64,000 nucleotides of DNA from Chrysogorgia sp. JL179-B06 (GCA_035772405.1 JAYKKM010000153.1:671001-735000); one strand, 5' to 3'; counted from the first letter of the stretch, positions 22,230-33,410 are shown. A program made the numbers and translations. Notes: generated by a model not told the origin, from the sequence alone.

Positions 22230-22830
22230 AATATCAAGTGCTATACAGTAGAAGGAATATTTTTAAAATCCAATCAGGACTAGTTGCAAATATGGAACAT
22301 GAATGGAAGGCCTTTCCAGCTGGAAAAACTTCATGTTGCATGATTTGCAAGTTAAAATATACATTCCTTATGATATATTGTTTGCTACTCAAGCTTTTAA
22401 CGCAAACTCAGAAAATGTTTCTGAGCCCAGACGCGAATCGAACCCGCAACCTTCATGATCTCCGGTTAGACGCTCTAACCATTGAGCTACCAGAACTCAG
22501 ATGGCAGAACGAAGGCTACGTTGTGTACTAGTTTGTACGTGTGACATACGTACTGCTAATTCAGCAGTCTCGATATGTCTGTATATCTTAATATCAGAAT
22601 ATATTAAATTGATTTGCAGCTTGGTTACCATATTTAATATGATAAATTGTTTGCTACTCAAGCTTTTAACGCAAACTCAGAAAATGTTTCTGAGCCCCAG
22701 ACGGGAATCGAACCCGCAACCTTAAAAGCTTGAGTATAGCAAACAATTTATCATATTAAATAACCAAGCTGCAAATCACTTTAATATATATACATTCCTG
22801 TAGTGAATGTGGGATTATGGATATTCTCCT
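22230..22830. mobile_element. Intronic SINEs: second tRNA-like family and an inverted fragment
   Basis: A minus-strand tRNA-like head at about 22425-22497 has the boxes of the main family, but its B box side reads CGGGTTCGAT-type (gaatcgaacccgcaacctt). Its flank (tcaagcttttaacgcaaact) is repeated at about 22660. A truncated second head at 22688-22725 switches abruptly into an inverted copy of the upstream flank (aaaagcttgagtatagcaaa). The whole lies in the intron between the two PNP exons. Confidence 0.65.
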
Positions 22831-22872
22831 AAAACTAAAAGGTTTGTTTTAACAAAGTTTTCAAATTCTGAC

Positions 22873-23553
22873 CTTGGCCTTGCGGATCAATAGCGATGGC
22901 TTCAGGAAACCGATGAAGAAAGTCTTTGCATTCTTTAGGAGAATTCTTCAAGTCTACACCAGTCACAATTTCGCTTTCACAATGGACCTTCACGTCATGT
23001 GCTTTTTGGTCAAGCAAAGGTGGTTGCCAACCATAAGCTGCACCCCTGATAAGAGGCCCAATATTCCTGGATACATCCACTCTGCTATAATCCCATTCTG
23101 ATTCATCATTGACGGTTTTCTTATTTCCACAGATCACAAGTTTTCTTGATATTACCACATCACCGAGTTTTGCTTTGTCTTTCTGCAGCCCAGCACAACT
23201 CCCAACAGAGAAGACAACTTTAGGTTTCAAGACATCAACAGCAGTTCTTACTACATTTTGTGCAGAACCAACATCGGCGGATTCACAATCGCATCTTACC
23301 AAAGAGAGTACTATCTTCTCTGCATCATCAACAATTTCCCTAAAATACAGATATCCAAGTTCTTTGTTGTACATGTAACCCATGCAGGAAGCATTATGGA
23401 AGAAGGCAAAGCAACTAAGGAACGCTTCCTCATCTGCTACCAACAACAAAACATCAGTGGAGTACTGTTCACAGGATTTCAACAGTGTTTTGACATCTTG
23501 CAGTTCTGGAATTACCACACTAATTTCTGGAGGAACATTCAATTCTGCAATTC
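22873..23553 (-). CDS. ROCO-PNP gene, first PNP-domain exon
   Basis: This 681-nt exon (227 codons) is phase 1 at both ends. The acceptor is ttggataatatag and the donor GCCAAG|GTCAGA on the minus strand. The product belongs to the purine nucleoside/MTA-SAH nucleosidase-like superfamily. The pieces seen are a beta strand feeding VFSVGSCAGL, then AKLGDVVISRKLV, the classic glycine-rich phosphate/ribose region, and near the end FPEAIAIDPQGQ, which joins the next exon as GQGVYLAA. The last stretch aligns with the EMEG-type catalytic loop, but the acidic residue is replaced (D-P-Q). The first ~100 residues (PEISVVIPELQDVKTLL...) form an extra alpha/beta region upstream of the phosphorylase core. 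Such domains serve as sensor or effector modules in animal and fungal STAND/NLR proteins. Confidence 0.85.
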
Positions 23554-23639
23554 CTATATTATCCAAGAAAAATAATAGCGAATATTTTTTGGTAATCAAA
23601 TCAATACAAATTAATTTCTTATTCCAAGGGAGACTTCAT

Positions 23640-24060
23640 GTGTGAAATAAAGGGGTTAAATAAAGTCTTGAGAGAAACTCTCTTTGAAGGTGACTGATGT
23701 TTATTGAAGCAGCACTGCAGTTTAGCTAGTCTACAGTACCTTGTTTTTATATACAGGTACAGGTATGTTTTTCATCATGTGAAAGTGTCAGTTACCACAA
23801 CCAGTTATCACAACCATCGCGACTACAGTACACGGTACTGTATGCATGTATGCAAACCTAGATGATCAACTTGTATAAATATCTATTAATTTAAATACAA
23901 ATCAAACTGAAAGATTGGTGTACTGCTGAAATAATGTGTAGGAGGTCTAATGTTTCAAACAAAGAGCCTTCACTCAAAATGTTAGACCTCCTCTTACACA
24001 CTATTTCAGCAGTATACACCAACCTTTCAGAGTATTTAATTTGTATTTCTACACCACCAA
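23640..24060. repeat. Intronic foldback, member of the 'GTACTGCTGAAATA' dispersed family
   Basis: The arms at about 23893-23945 (attggtgtactgctgaaata) and 23980-24048 (tatttcagcagtatacacca) pair around a short loop. The same module, followed by a TCACTC/TCATCAGAG segment, recurs at 25400-25500, 42715-42900, 49500-49740 and 55810-56050. It is a dispersed non-coding repeat whose small ORFs are incidental. 23640-23890 holds nothing recognisable. Confidence 0.65.
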
Positions 24061-24089
24061 CGCAGCACAACATATTTATATTAATTTAA

Positions 24090-24475
24090 ATACTCTTGAT
24101 TCTAAAGATTATCAATACTGAGGCCGTCAAAACATCAGTCACCACCAACAACAATCTTTCTTAAAACTAAACCAATCTAGATCATCAACTTCAAACATCT
24201 ACTAACTGTACTATATGGTAATACCCTTGACTATGAAGATGATCACCACTGAGGCTGTCAAAATGTCAGTCTCTACCAACAACAGTATTTCTTAAAACTA
24301 CAACAATCTAGATCATCAACTTCAACAAACATCTACTGTACTATATGGTAATACCCTTGACTATGAAGATGACCACCACTGAGGCTGTCAAAATGTCAGT
24401 CACCAAACAACTACTATCCTTCTCATGACTACACAACCTAAATGTAAAATTATCAAAGTTCAACAAACATTTGCT
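24090..24475. repeat. Three tandem ~125-bp repeats in an intron
   Basis: Units starting near cttgattctaaagattatc, cttgactatgaagatgatc and cttgactatgaagatgacc (about 24092, 24226 and 24357) share gaggc(c/t)gtcaaaa and a ctagatcatcaacttca segment. A related fragment lies at about 100-154, into which the hAT element inserted. Confidence 0.7.
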
Positions 24476-24479
24476 AATA

Positions 24480-25220
24480 ATTTAATGATGACCACAACTG
24501 TGTCAAAACTTAAACTTCCTATCTACATGTAAATACCTCTATTATTGCCTTTGTAAAGATAGAGTAGAGTTATATCTTATATTGGCTGTGCAAACAAAGT
24601 TTATTTATAAGTCTTTGCTAAAGGAAAAACATAGAAACTAAATAAACAAAATAGATTAGCAAGGCAATATCAAAAAGCTTGCGCCAATTACTTTGGGTTC
24701 AGGTTGTGTTAAACCCAATGCTGAACATGTTAATATAGGTACATGTATATAACTATGTCAGCAATACCTTCCGACACCTACCTTCCGACACCTTCACCAA
24801 CTTATTGACGAACACAAGCGATCGGCAATTGGACAACATGTAAAGGAGAGTCATGGAAAAGACACGTCTACAATTGAGAATTGCTTTACCATCTTAAAGA
24901 AATGCCGGGGGAAGTTCGATTGTTTACTGCATGAGATGTTGTTTGTTCATTAGGGAACTTAAGCCAAAACTAAACACTCAATCGGACTCAATAAAGTCCA
25001 AATTGTTTGTGTAGTTTCAGTCTATTAACGCTTAAAATTTTATTTTATTTTATGTTGTGTTACTTTAATTGTTATTAGTTAAATTTTGCATGTGCTATAA
25101 TATTTAGGTATAGAACCTGTTTGTCTTGTTTTTATTTACACGTATATAAATACTGTAAACTAAAATCCTAATCACAAAAAAGCTTTGAACCAAAATATTA
25201 GTCCATTGTTTTATAATATT
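24480..25220. other. Intron sequence, nothing recognised
   Basis: AT-rich intronic DNA without an ORF of note. ttccgacacctacc is locally duplicated near 24770. No repeat or RNA feature could be supported. Confidence 0.4.
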
Positions 25221-25224
25221 TTAC

Positions 25225-25293
25225 CTGATTGTTTTTTTCCATCAAGAACTGCTACGTTCAACAGATGACATCCTACATCTTGACTTGATACAG
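25225..25293 (-). CDS. ROCO-PNP gene, 69-nt linker exon
   Basis: On the minus strand this block is bounded by ttttccttatag and CAATCAG|GTAAAA. It is 69 nt long and phase 1-1. In the phase inherited from the upstream exons it reads VSSQDVGCHLLNVAVLDGKK and leads into the PNP exon without a stop. The strong signals, symmetric phase and continuous frame make it a credible exon despite its small size. It may form the first strand before the PNP-like region. It is too short for family recognition. Confidence 0.7.
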
Positions 25294-25399
25294 CTATAAG
25301 GAAAATCACAAAAAACTCGGACTGTTAAAGCAATATTTTATTTAATCAAAACACTGGTTTTCTATAATGACCATATTAATGACCATGCAGGTTATGAAA

Positions 25400-25512
25400 T
25401 CCTAAAGTTCACTCTCTGATGATGGACCTTTGCTCAAAACGTTACACCTCTTACACACTATTCTGGCAGTACACCAACCTTTCAAAGTATTCAATTGTAT
25501 TTCTACATTGCC
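25400..25512. repeat. Dispersed 'GTACTGCTGAAATA' family fragment
   Basis: The segment runs from aagttcactctctgatgatg to caccaacctttcaaagtatt. It belongs to the same module as 23893-24048, 42715-42900 and 55810-56050. Confidence 0.6.
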
Positions 25513-25676
25513 AAGGTCCGAATTAGCAAATCGTAAATTGCGAAGCGATTTTAAAATTTTCCAAAATCTGCGAAGTGATTTTTCTGAGAATTGCGAAGCT
25601 GATTTTAAGTAACCAAGTTCACCGTGGATGCGACGCAAGTGATGTAAACGTCAATTATAGGACTTAATGATGTTAC

Positions 25677-27360
25677 ACTACGTTGTAAGACGTTACGCTA
25701 CGTTGTAAGATGTTACACTACGTTGTAAGACGTTACGCTACGTTGTAAAACATTACGCTACGTTGTAAGACATTATGCTACGTTGTAAGACGTTACGCTA
25801 CGTTGTAAGACATTACGCTACATTGTAAGACTTTACGCTACGTTGTAAGACGTTACGCTATATTGTAAGACATTACGCTACGTTGTAAGACGTTACGCTA
25901 CGTTTTAATGCGTTACGCTACGTTGTAAGACATTACGCTACGTTGTAAGACGTTAGGCTACGTTGTAAGACGTTAGGCTACGTTGTAAGACGTTACGCTA
26001 CGTTGTAAGACATTATACGCTACCTTGTAAGACGTTACGATACGTTTTAAGGCGTTACGCTATGTTGTAAGACATTACGCTACGTGGGAAGACGTTACGC
26101 TACGTTGTAAGACGTTAGGCTACGTTTTAATGCGTTACGCTACGTTGTAAGACATTACGCTACGTTGTAAGACATTACGCTACGTTGTAAGACGTTACGA
26201 TACGTTTTAAGGCGTTACGCTATGTTGTAAGACGTTATTCTACCTGGGAAGACGTTACGCTACGTTTTAATGCGTTACGCTACGTTGTAACACGTTAGGT
26301 TACGTTATAAGACGTTACGCTACGTTGTAAGACATTACGCTACGTTGTAAGACGTTACGCTATATTGTAAGACATTACGCTACGTTGTAAGACGTTACGC
26401 TACGTTTTAATGCGTTACGCTACGTTGTAAGACGTTACGCTACGTTTTAACTCTTTCCGTACGGCTGAAAAACATCAAAAATTGAACGACCACGTTGTTC
26501 TATTGATATCTCTTGAAATAACCATAACTGTTGCGAAAGCTATACATTTTCTGGAAGCCCAATAAACCGGCTTTTACTTGTTCTTTTAAATTTCCCGAAC
26601 AAAACACATTATGTTAATATAAATTAGCATTAATTATCATAAATCAGGTTGAAAAATTTACATTTTTCCAGAAAAGGCCATCTTGCACGCCCGCATAGCA
26701 TCTTGAAAACTCAAAATGCCACCAATCGCAGACTTGTTTATGAAATCAAATCAAACTTGGCGTGTGCGTGGATTTCATGTTCCTGGCGCTTGTCGAATTT
26801 CAATTTTTAATCTTGCGTTACCGTGTGCCGTGTTTTTCGATTGACGACTTTGCGGGTCATCAACGACCCATTTTAACTGCGCCCGTAGGGAAAGAGTTAA
26901 TGCGTTACGCTACGTTGTAACACGTTAGGTTACGTTGTAAGACGTCACGCTACGTTGTAAGACATTACGCTACGTTGTAAGACGTTACGCTACGTTGTAA
27001 GACGTAGCGTAATGTCTTACAACGTTACGCAACGTTGTAAGACATTACGCTACGTTTTAAGGCGTTATGCTACTTTTAAGAGGTTATGCTACGTTGTAAA
27101 ACGTTAAGCTACAGGTAAGTTGTAAGACGCTACACAACGTTGTACGACGCTACGTAAAGTTGTACGACGCTACGTAAAGTTGTAAGACGCTATGCAACGT
27201 TGTACGACGCTACGTAAAGTTGTAAGACCCTACGTAAAGTTGTAAGACGTTACGCTACGTTGTAAGACGTTACGTTAGAAGGCGTTACGCTACGTTGTAA
27301 GACGTTACCCAACGTTGTAAGACGCTACACAACGCTAGGAGATGTTACGCTACATTGTGA
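25677..27360. repeat. 20-bp satellite array A (interrupted at 26451-26896)
   Basis: The units centre on gctacgttgtaagacgttac, with frequent variants (gacatt, gcgtta, tacgtttt). It is more diverged than the array at 34299-37990 and hence older or less homogenised. A local inversion (gacgtagcgtaatgtcttac at 27001) lies within it. No coding sense. Confidence 0.9.
26451..26896. mobile_element. piggyBac-type MITE with TTAA target duplication
   Basis: The 446-bp insert has termini CTCTTTCCGTACGG and CCGTAGGGAAAGAG, which pair with one mismatch. It is flanked by TTAA on each side (26447-26450 and 26897-26900). The site without the insert would read tacgttTTAAtgcgttacgc, a variant unit that occurs elsewhere in the same array (26401-26420). 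This gives strong internal proof of the insertion and of TTAA specificity. Confidence 0.88.
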
Positions 27361-27468
27361 CACTAAAGAAAGAAGCTGTTTTGGAGCGCTAATTCGAACC
27401 CTGATTCCCTACGCAGCACATCACGTTTAAAAAGTAAATTATCTGGTTATTTCGCCCATAAAATCATA

Positions 27469-27636
27469 GACCTCTTTTATAATGGCTGCCATTTTAAATA
27501 TTCTTTGATGTGCATATAACCTTGTTAGGAAGCAAAATTATTTTGAATTGCTGACACACAAACAAGGTCCTATTAAATGGCTAATTAAGACACACATAAA
27601 GGAATATTCAAATTGGTTGCCATTATGAAAGAGGTC
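27469..27636. mobile_element. MITE with TA target duplication, copy 2
   Basis: The ends GACCTCTTTTATAATGGC and CCATTATGAAAGAGGTC match the element at 1625-1758 and are flanked by TA on both sides. The interiors share only patches, including accttgtt and aatattc. It lies in an intron of the ROCO-PNP gene. Confidence 0.75.
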
Positions 27637-27639
27637 TAT

Positions 27640-28606
27640 TATTATTTTGAATGCTTGAACAATACCACAACTAAAGGTTTCCCCCTTTGTGCATTAGTTT
27701 CCTGTATTTCCAAGGTTCTTGTGAGTTGCTAGGAAACCAATTTTTCTTTTCTTTTAAAATGTAATTCTCATCGTGTGTTGGCAGAGATATATTGAACACA
27801 AACAATACTGCTTTCTTTCAACTTATTTTGTACAGAAATTCTCTTTTTTTCCTTATTTGAAAGGGTGTAATATTTTTCATACTTCACGGCCTGGAGTGTT
27901 ATGTACTTATTCTGAGAGCAACTTTATTCAAATTTTGTATGACGGAAGGTGGCTTACTATAGTGAAATCTATTCAAGGAAATACATTATAAGAGTTTTGA
28001 ACTGGACCCTTGTATTGACTACTTTGATTATGGTCACATGATATACAGTCACAGCATACTTATTTTTGCAAAATTCTCACCACATGCTCAAAATTTTAGT
28101 TACTGTATCTCTTACATTTGGTATGCGCAATAATCAGTTATTATTGCTAATTATAATTAAGCTAATTAGAATACAAAAAAGCAACACCTTTAAAACTGTA
28201 TTTACTACAAGATACTTTTTAAAAACACCACCATTGTGCCACAATAATTTGACAGTTCTGGTTTCAATTAGGATATTTCTCACCCCAAATTATCAAATAA
28301 TAACAACATGTTCACATTTTAGATTTAGTGCAATAATTTGCAACTAATATATATTTCTTCTATCATTCCCACCAATTGGCAAGATGAGTAAACTTGCCTG
28401 CTCTATATCTAAGCAAATACAATACCTGTCAAAAAGAGCTTAACATTTTTATTATTTGATCATTTAAGATGAGAAATATGATGTTTTCATGAGAGTTCCT
28501 GAGTGAAACCAGAACTACCAAATATATGTGTGGTTAGAATTTTACCAAAATAAGCATCTATCGTATGATGTACAGGTAACCTTAACATACAAATAGATGT
28601 ATATAC
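27640..28606. other. Intron sequence, nothing recognised
   Basis: AT-rich sequence with several short incidental ORFs. None has a domain, splice framing or repeat relationship that could be supported. Confidence 0.4.
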
Positions 28607-28654
28607 CTGTACTTGTACTTGTGCCTTTGTTTTTCTGAAACTCTTTAACAACCT
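28607..28654 (-). CDS. ROCO-PNP gene, 48-nt linker exon
   Basis: On the minus strand the block follows tttaacag and ends AGTACAG|GTATAT. It is 48 nt, phase 1-1, and open in the inherited phase as EVVKEFQKNKGTSTST. This polar, Lys/Thr/Ser-rich linker would separate the ROCO part from the PNP part. Small exons can arise by chance in 6 kb of intron, so this one is less certain than the 69-nt exon. Skipping it would keep the frame. Confidence 0.6.
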
Positions 28655-29068
28655 CTGTTAAATATGAAGAATATTCAAAATAAATATTCAATATTTTATT
28701 CTATTTTTTGCATCTTTTTAAAATTAAAATACTTGGTGAGTATGGTAAGTCTAATTAAAAAACTGCAGCAATAATCAAAGTTAAAAAATATTTTTAAATA
28801 TATTCAAAACAACAATTCAAACGTTTTTTGGTCTCTGCATGATTGAAATATATTACAGGATTGACCACAGGTCTATTTATAGGCATGTCATTTTCAAATG
28901 TGAACTGGCACAGTTAAATTGGCTTGTGCTGTAAATCAGGTATGCTGCTCTTAAAAATAAAATGTTCTTTCTCACTTGGAATAGATAAATCTGTGCACAA
29001 TATATTAGAAAACACAGAAAATAGTGTTTATGTGAACATCAAAACTTTAACAAATACAATACTATTAC

Positions 29069-32000
29069 CTGGAGGTGGGATGACTAATGTGCTGTCCACT
29101 TTAACATGAATAGTTTGACCAGTGTTTTTACAACGAGGTAGATTTCTGTGGCTGTCATGCGCTTTCAAAAGTTGCTCAAAGTCCATCCTGTAATGACACT
29201 TATTACATTCAGGGCATTTATTATAAATCCCATAGCGGAGTTCAGGCCACAATTCTTGCACCATATCTGCAAAAATCTGGTGAAGACTAAGAACAACTTT
29301 CCATAAGGTGTTTATTTGGCCACTTGTCCTTGCAATTAATTCAATCTTGTCTTTTGTTTTGGTGATGAGGAATTTTACTTCTTCTTGCCCTTCTGAATTA
29401 ATGCCAAAGAATCCGTCTTTCCAGTGAATTCTGTAGTCCGAACAATGGTGGGAACGTACCATTTGCCGCTCAAAGAGACCAACAGGAGCAGTACTGAGAA
29501 ATTTGTATTCACAACTTCTTTCAATCTCATCTTTTGTCGCAGTTGTTGGCCATAAATCTTTAATATGAGCAGGAGGAGTTGGAGACATAAGTGCTGGGAT
29601 GAGTATGTAGTTCTTGTCATCTACTTTTCCTTCAAAAGTAACTTCTTTCTCTGTGACTTTATAACCAACATCAAAATGAAAAAGTAAGGCAACAAGCTTC
29701 TTAACGTCGTTAACATCAGGAACAGTATCAAACCAAATGCATCGCAAAAGAGACTCTGAAAGCAGACCTTTGTCAATCAAATCATGCTTTTCGTCAAAAA
29801 AATCTGTATCCACCATGTCACAACATTTGAATTCTTCTCTGAACTGCAGGTGAGATTCCAAATCGTGGTGGACGACCTCTTTAACCAACATGATAAGCCT
29901 CTGGGGATCCGGAAAGATAAAATCTCTGAGATGTTCCACATGATTAAAATGTAAAATCTTACCTAGTTTAACCAGGTAAAGAAGGACAGCATCCAAAGTC
30001 TCTTTTTTATCCACAGCTTCATTGAATTTTTCAAGATTTTGACATAACCAGTTTACAAGTTCATCATATGTTAGGTAATTGGTCAAGTTAATTTTCTTTC
30101 TCAAGGTAGGTAATAACTTTTCAATTTCAACCCATAAAAGTGGAAGAGTGGTTTGCAGATGCGGGAACAAATCTGTGTTATTTCCAGTTTGGACAAGTTC
30201 CTGGCTTAAGTTGTTGACCTTCAGCGATTCGATTTTGAACCTTTCTCCTGCAGATGTAACAACTATACGAGTCTCTCCATTAGCAGATACTTCTTGCTCA
30301 TCTGAAGTGAAAACAATTTCTTTAGGGAGAACTGGCCTTTCTGCTGTTAATGAGTTAAGCCTTTCCTTTCTACAGGTGTTGGAGTTGTCGTTTTCATCCA
30401 ATTTCTTTAAATCCGATTTTATGGAATCCATATCCAGTTGTTCCTGTTTGTTAATTTTTTCTAACATGTGTTTACACCTGTCGTTTACAACGCTATCGTC
30501 TTCCACACGGTCAGATTTTGTTGCAGCAACCATTATAACAGGCCTTCGAACAATGCTCTTTAACTCGTCAATCCATTTTCCAGCATTTTCATCATACGAT
30601 TCATCAGTTATATCATATTCTGACACGTCCACAGCCAAAAGAAACAAAGAGTGTTTTTCAAAAAAGTAATGACTTACACTCTGGTATTCCATGTGACCAC
30701 CAAAATCCCAGATTTCTAATTCGAGATCTTCATTCTCAGGATCTGGATACCACTTTCTGATCTCAATACCTTCAGTTCTCTCATCTTCGTTCGTCAATCT
30801 CGACTCTCCCATCAATAAACCGTTAACAAGACTCGTTTTTCCTGCGCCAGAATTCCCAATAACCAGCACTCTAAGCCGTTTAGAGTGAGCTTCACCAAAC
30901 TTAGCGATGCTTTTAAAATAATTTAAAATACTTCTACCATCGTTACAGATAACTTGTGGTGGCTTCTCCAGCTCATTACCTTTGAGGTCGAAATTCGCGC
31001 CCCTTTCTATTAAGTTGGCAACACATTCGGGAAATTCTTTTAGTTTATTGCATCTCATATCACAATTTCTGAGACCAATGTAATTCTGGAGACCCCCTGG
31101 AACTTTCTTCAGGCCACAGTCTCTCATATTCAGATGTTTTAAGTTCGTTAATGAAGGAATTGAAAATGACTGCTGACCAAGTTCACTATTGCCCCCAAGG
31201 CTCAGAACTTCTAAATTAACACAATGTTCAAGACCCCCTGGAAGTTTCTTCAGGTCACACTCTCTCATATTCAGCTGTTTTAAGTTCGTTAACGAAGGAA
31301 TTGAAAATGACTGATGACCAAGTTCTCTGTTCCTGCCAAGATATAAACTTTCTAAATTGGTGAGTTTTTTGAGACCTAATGGATAAGACTTCAGGAAACA
31401 ATGGTGAATGACAAGTCGCTTAAGTTTCACAAGTTTGTCAATTGATAATAATTGATTCTGAAAATCATTGAGATATAATTCAAGTACCTCCAGCTCTTCC
31501 ATCGCTGTTATGGCCAAAGGCAAGTCATTTAGTCCGCAATTGTATAAAATGACTTTTCGCAGTTTTAATTTATCGCTCAGTTCGAAATCGTCGCCTATCG
31601 GATCATCAAAGATAAATAATTCTTGAAGATTGTTTAGTTGATCCGTTCCGGTTGGTAAAATCTTCTCTCCCTTGGCACATAACAAGAATCTTTGAAGGTT
31701 AGTCATACCTTCGAGAGATATTGTGTTGCATAGTGATGTTTTATCAAGCTTGCTTAAGAAGTCGTAGGACGTTTTTAAAGTAATGTTCTGAAAAGTTACT
31801 CCTGGAAATATTTCCTCATTTTTAAATGAAAAATTATCATAATAAACAAAATAATCAATATTCACAGATAACGTGTCATCACTCGTAAGTACTAATTCTT
31901 CTACATCAGATACCGTGGTTCTGTCAAGTCCATCTAGACTACCACATTCGTAATTTCTCAAAACTAGACGCCGCAATTTCCGTTTGCACGCAGCAATTAC

Positions 32001-32309
32001 TCCAACCACATTTACAGCATTGCATCGCACGTCTAGGCCAATGAGACCAAGTTCATCAGTCTTGATTTCACAGCATTTGTTATTATTATCAACGAAAACG
32101 TTAATTGATAGTCGAGGACCCAAATTATCGACGATAGATTGCAGAAATTCGGGAACATCTTCATGACAAAGTAGGATTGTTTTGACTTGCGGATGATTTA
32201 AAAGTTCTGGGGGAATGGATGTTTTCAGAAAACCAGCAGCTCTTAAATCAATCTCATCGTCACTGGCACAACATTCGACTCCATTAATAGTAAAAGTACT
32301 GCTACTCAT
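29069..32309 (-). CDS. ROCO-PNP gene, main exon: LRR-Roc-COR GTPase
   Basis: This long coding exon begins at ATG 32307-32309 and ends at a phase-1 donor (CCTCCAG|GTAATA, plus-strand 29068/29069). Residues 1-190 are an N-terminal region of unknown fold. Leucine-rich repeats run from about 200 to 465. The Roc GTPase domain follows: P-loop GNSGAGKTS at 485-493, G3 DFGGH at 535-539 and G4 TKSD at 597-600. A charged insert (about 610-680) precedes a COR domain (about 690-960). The C-terminal part holds CPECNKC with further Cys/His, a possible zinc site. ROCO proteins are GTP-regulated dimers; LRRK2 and MFHAS1 are known members. No kinase domain follows; the next exons encode a PNP-like domain instead. 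The LRR region contains a recent 141-bp in-frame duplication. Downstream intron readthrough would add about 13 codons before a stop. Confidence 0.93.
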
Positions 32310-33070
32310 GTCACAACGTTGTTGCTTCTTTTCATGTAATGGTCGTTGTCAGAACATTGGAGTGGGACATCAAGGAGTGATTTAACCTGTGAATTAAAAC
32401 CATGTATGTAAATGTACATGTTCTTCAAAGTTGTAAACTCAGAAAATTTAGGATATAACTCAGTGTTCAGAAAGTTATGAGTTCAATTTCCATCCATTAT
32501 GCATGGTTCAATTCTGGCTGCTACCATCTACCCAGACTAAGGAAAAGTTAGCCAGCAGTGCCCTGGGGTGTGTAGAATGTTGTTCATCATAATTATTGGG
32601 GAAAAGATGGCATTGAAAAATACCTACAAATTTGAAATTTAAGGGCTGAATTTTAAATTGCAGTTGTGAACGCAGTGAGAATTTCTTTATAGTTGTAATT
32701 GTCATTGTTGTCCCAGGGGTAAATACTGCCGGGGGTTATGGTTACAATGAAGTAGAAGACGGAGGTTAGGGTTAGGAAGACACATACTTATGCCAGGGGT
32801 TAGGGTTTAAGGAAACAGTTAAGGGAGGGTTAGTGTTGGGGTACTAGAATACTACAATTTATAACTATTGTAATTCAGGGCCATTGCACAATTGCTTCGC
32901 GTGGCGGCGAAGGCTCTCGGAACGAGATTAATCAGTCAACAAATCAGGTGATAACTTCACTGATTGAAGTGCCTTGTGGTTTGTGATGTAAATATTTATA
33001 AGCACACTATGTTAATTATGGTGAAAATCAAAAACTCCTGCAGAATCTCCTGTAGAAGTTAATAATTATT
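32310..33070. promoter_or_regulatory. 5' flank of the ROCO-PNP gene; possible 5' UTR acceptor
   Basis: About 80 bp upstream of the ATG the minus strand reads ttaattcacag|GTTAAATC, which could be a 5' UTR splice acceptor or, read the other way, a donor-like CAG|GTTAAA. No TATA or initiator can be supported. The short ttagggtt-type runs at 32760-32830 look simple rather than telomeric. The rest is not recognised. Confidence 0.25.
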
Positions 33071-33314
33071 ATTCTATTTAGGGGTGCTGCTTCGGATTTA
33101 GTATCCGGCCGGATAGTGGATAATCTCACTATCTGGTATCTGGCTGGATATTTTCTACTATCCGGCCGGATACCAGATAATTTGTTTTTTCACAGTTTTC
33201 CAAGGTTGTGTTAATTCAAATATAATACAACAAAACAGCAATATAATTGAGCTTGTTTACTGTTCCATGCAGTGTTGTTGGTTATGGTTAACTACCTGTA
33301 TCTTCTTAGCGGGT

Positions 33315-33410
33315 GATTACATGGGCCGGGCTGGCCCGGTTTGCCGGGATCACGGTTGTCGCAACCGGGCTAGCCCGGTTAACTGGGATGAAATTGCTCA
33401 TGTAATCATT
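33315..33410. repeat. Short inverted-repeat element with CCCGG core
   Basis: The outer arms tgattacatgggc and gctcatgtaatca pair. The interior repeats ccgggctggcccgg and accgggctagcccgg. At about 95 bp it looks like a minimal MITE or foldback nested in the larger element. No target duplication was determined. Confidence 0.5.

Larger units (their letters stand above)
25513..27406. mobile_element. Probable hAT-like element filled with a 20-bp satellite
   Basis: The left end CAAGGTCCGAATTAGC and the right end GCTAATTCGAACCCTG (finishing at 27406) are inverted copies with few mismatches. The flanking 8-mers do not match, so the target duplication is lost or the limits are off. Inside, from about 25677 to 27360, are tandem 20-bp units related to ctacgttgtaagacgttacg. 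Near the right end the units change to cgctacgtaaagttgtaaga types. The right end sequence (tttggagcgctaattcg) recurs next to the other satellite at 38090-38112. No transposase ORF is present. Confidence 0.6.

Noticed and set aside
22874..23645. Plus-strand ORFs opposite the PNP exon
   Set aside because: They are shadows of the minus-strand coding exon, which has a recognisable phosphorylase domain.
30079..30669. 196-codon plus-strand ORF
   Set aside because: It is the antisense shadow of the Roc/COR coding region, with no domain of its own.
32755..32830. Telomere-like TTAGGG runs (also near 58018)
   Set aside because: Only one or two imperfect units are present; no array.
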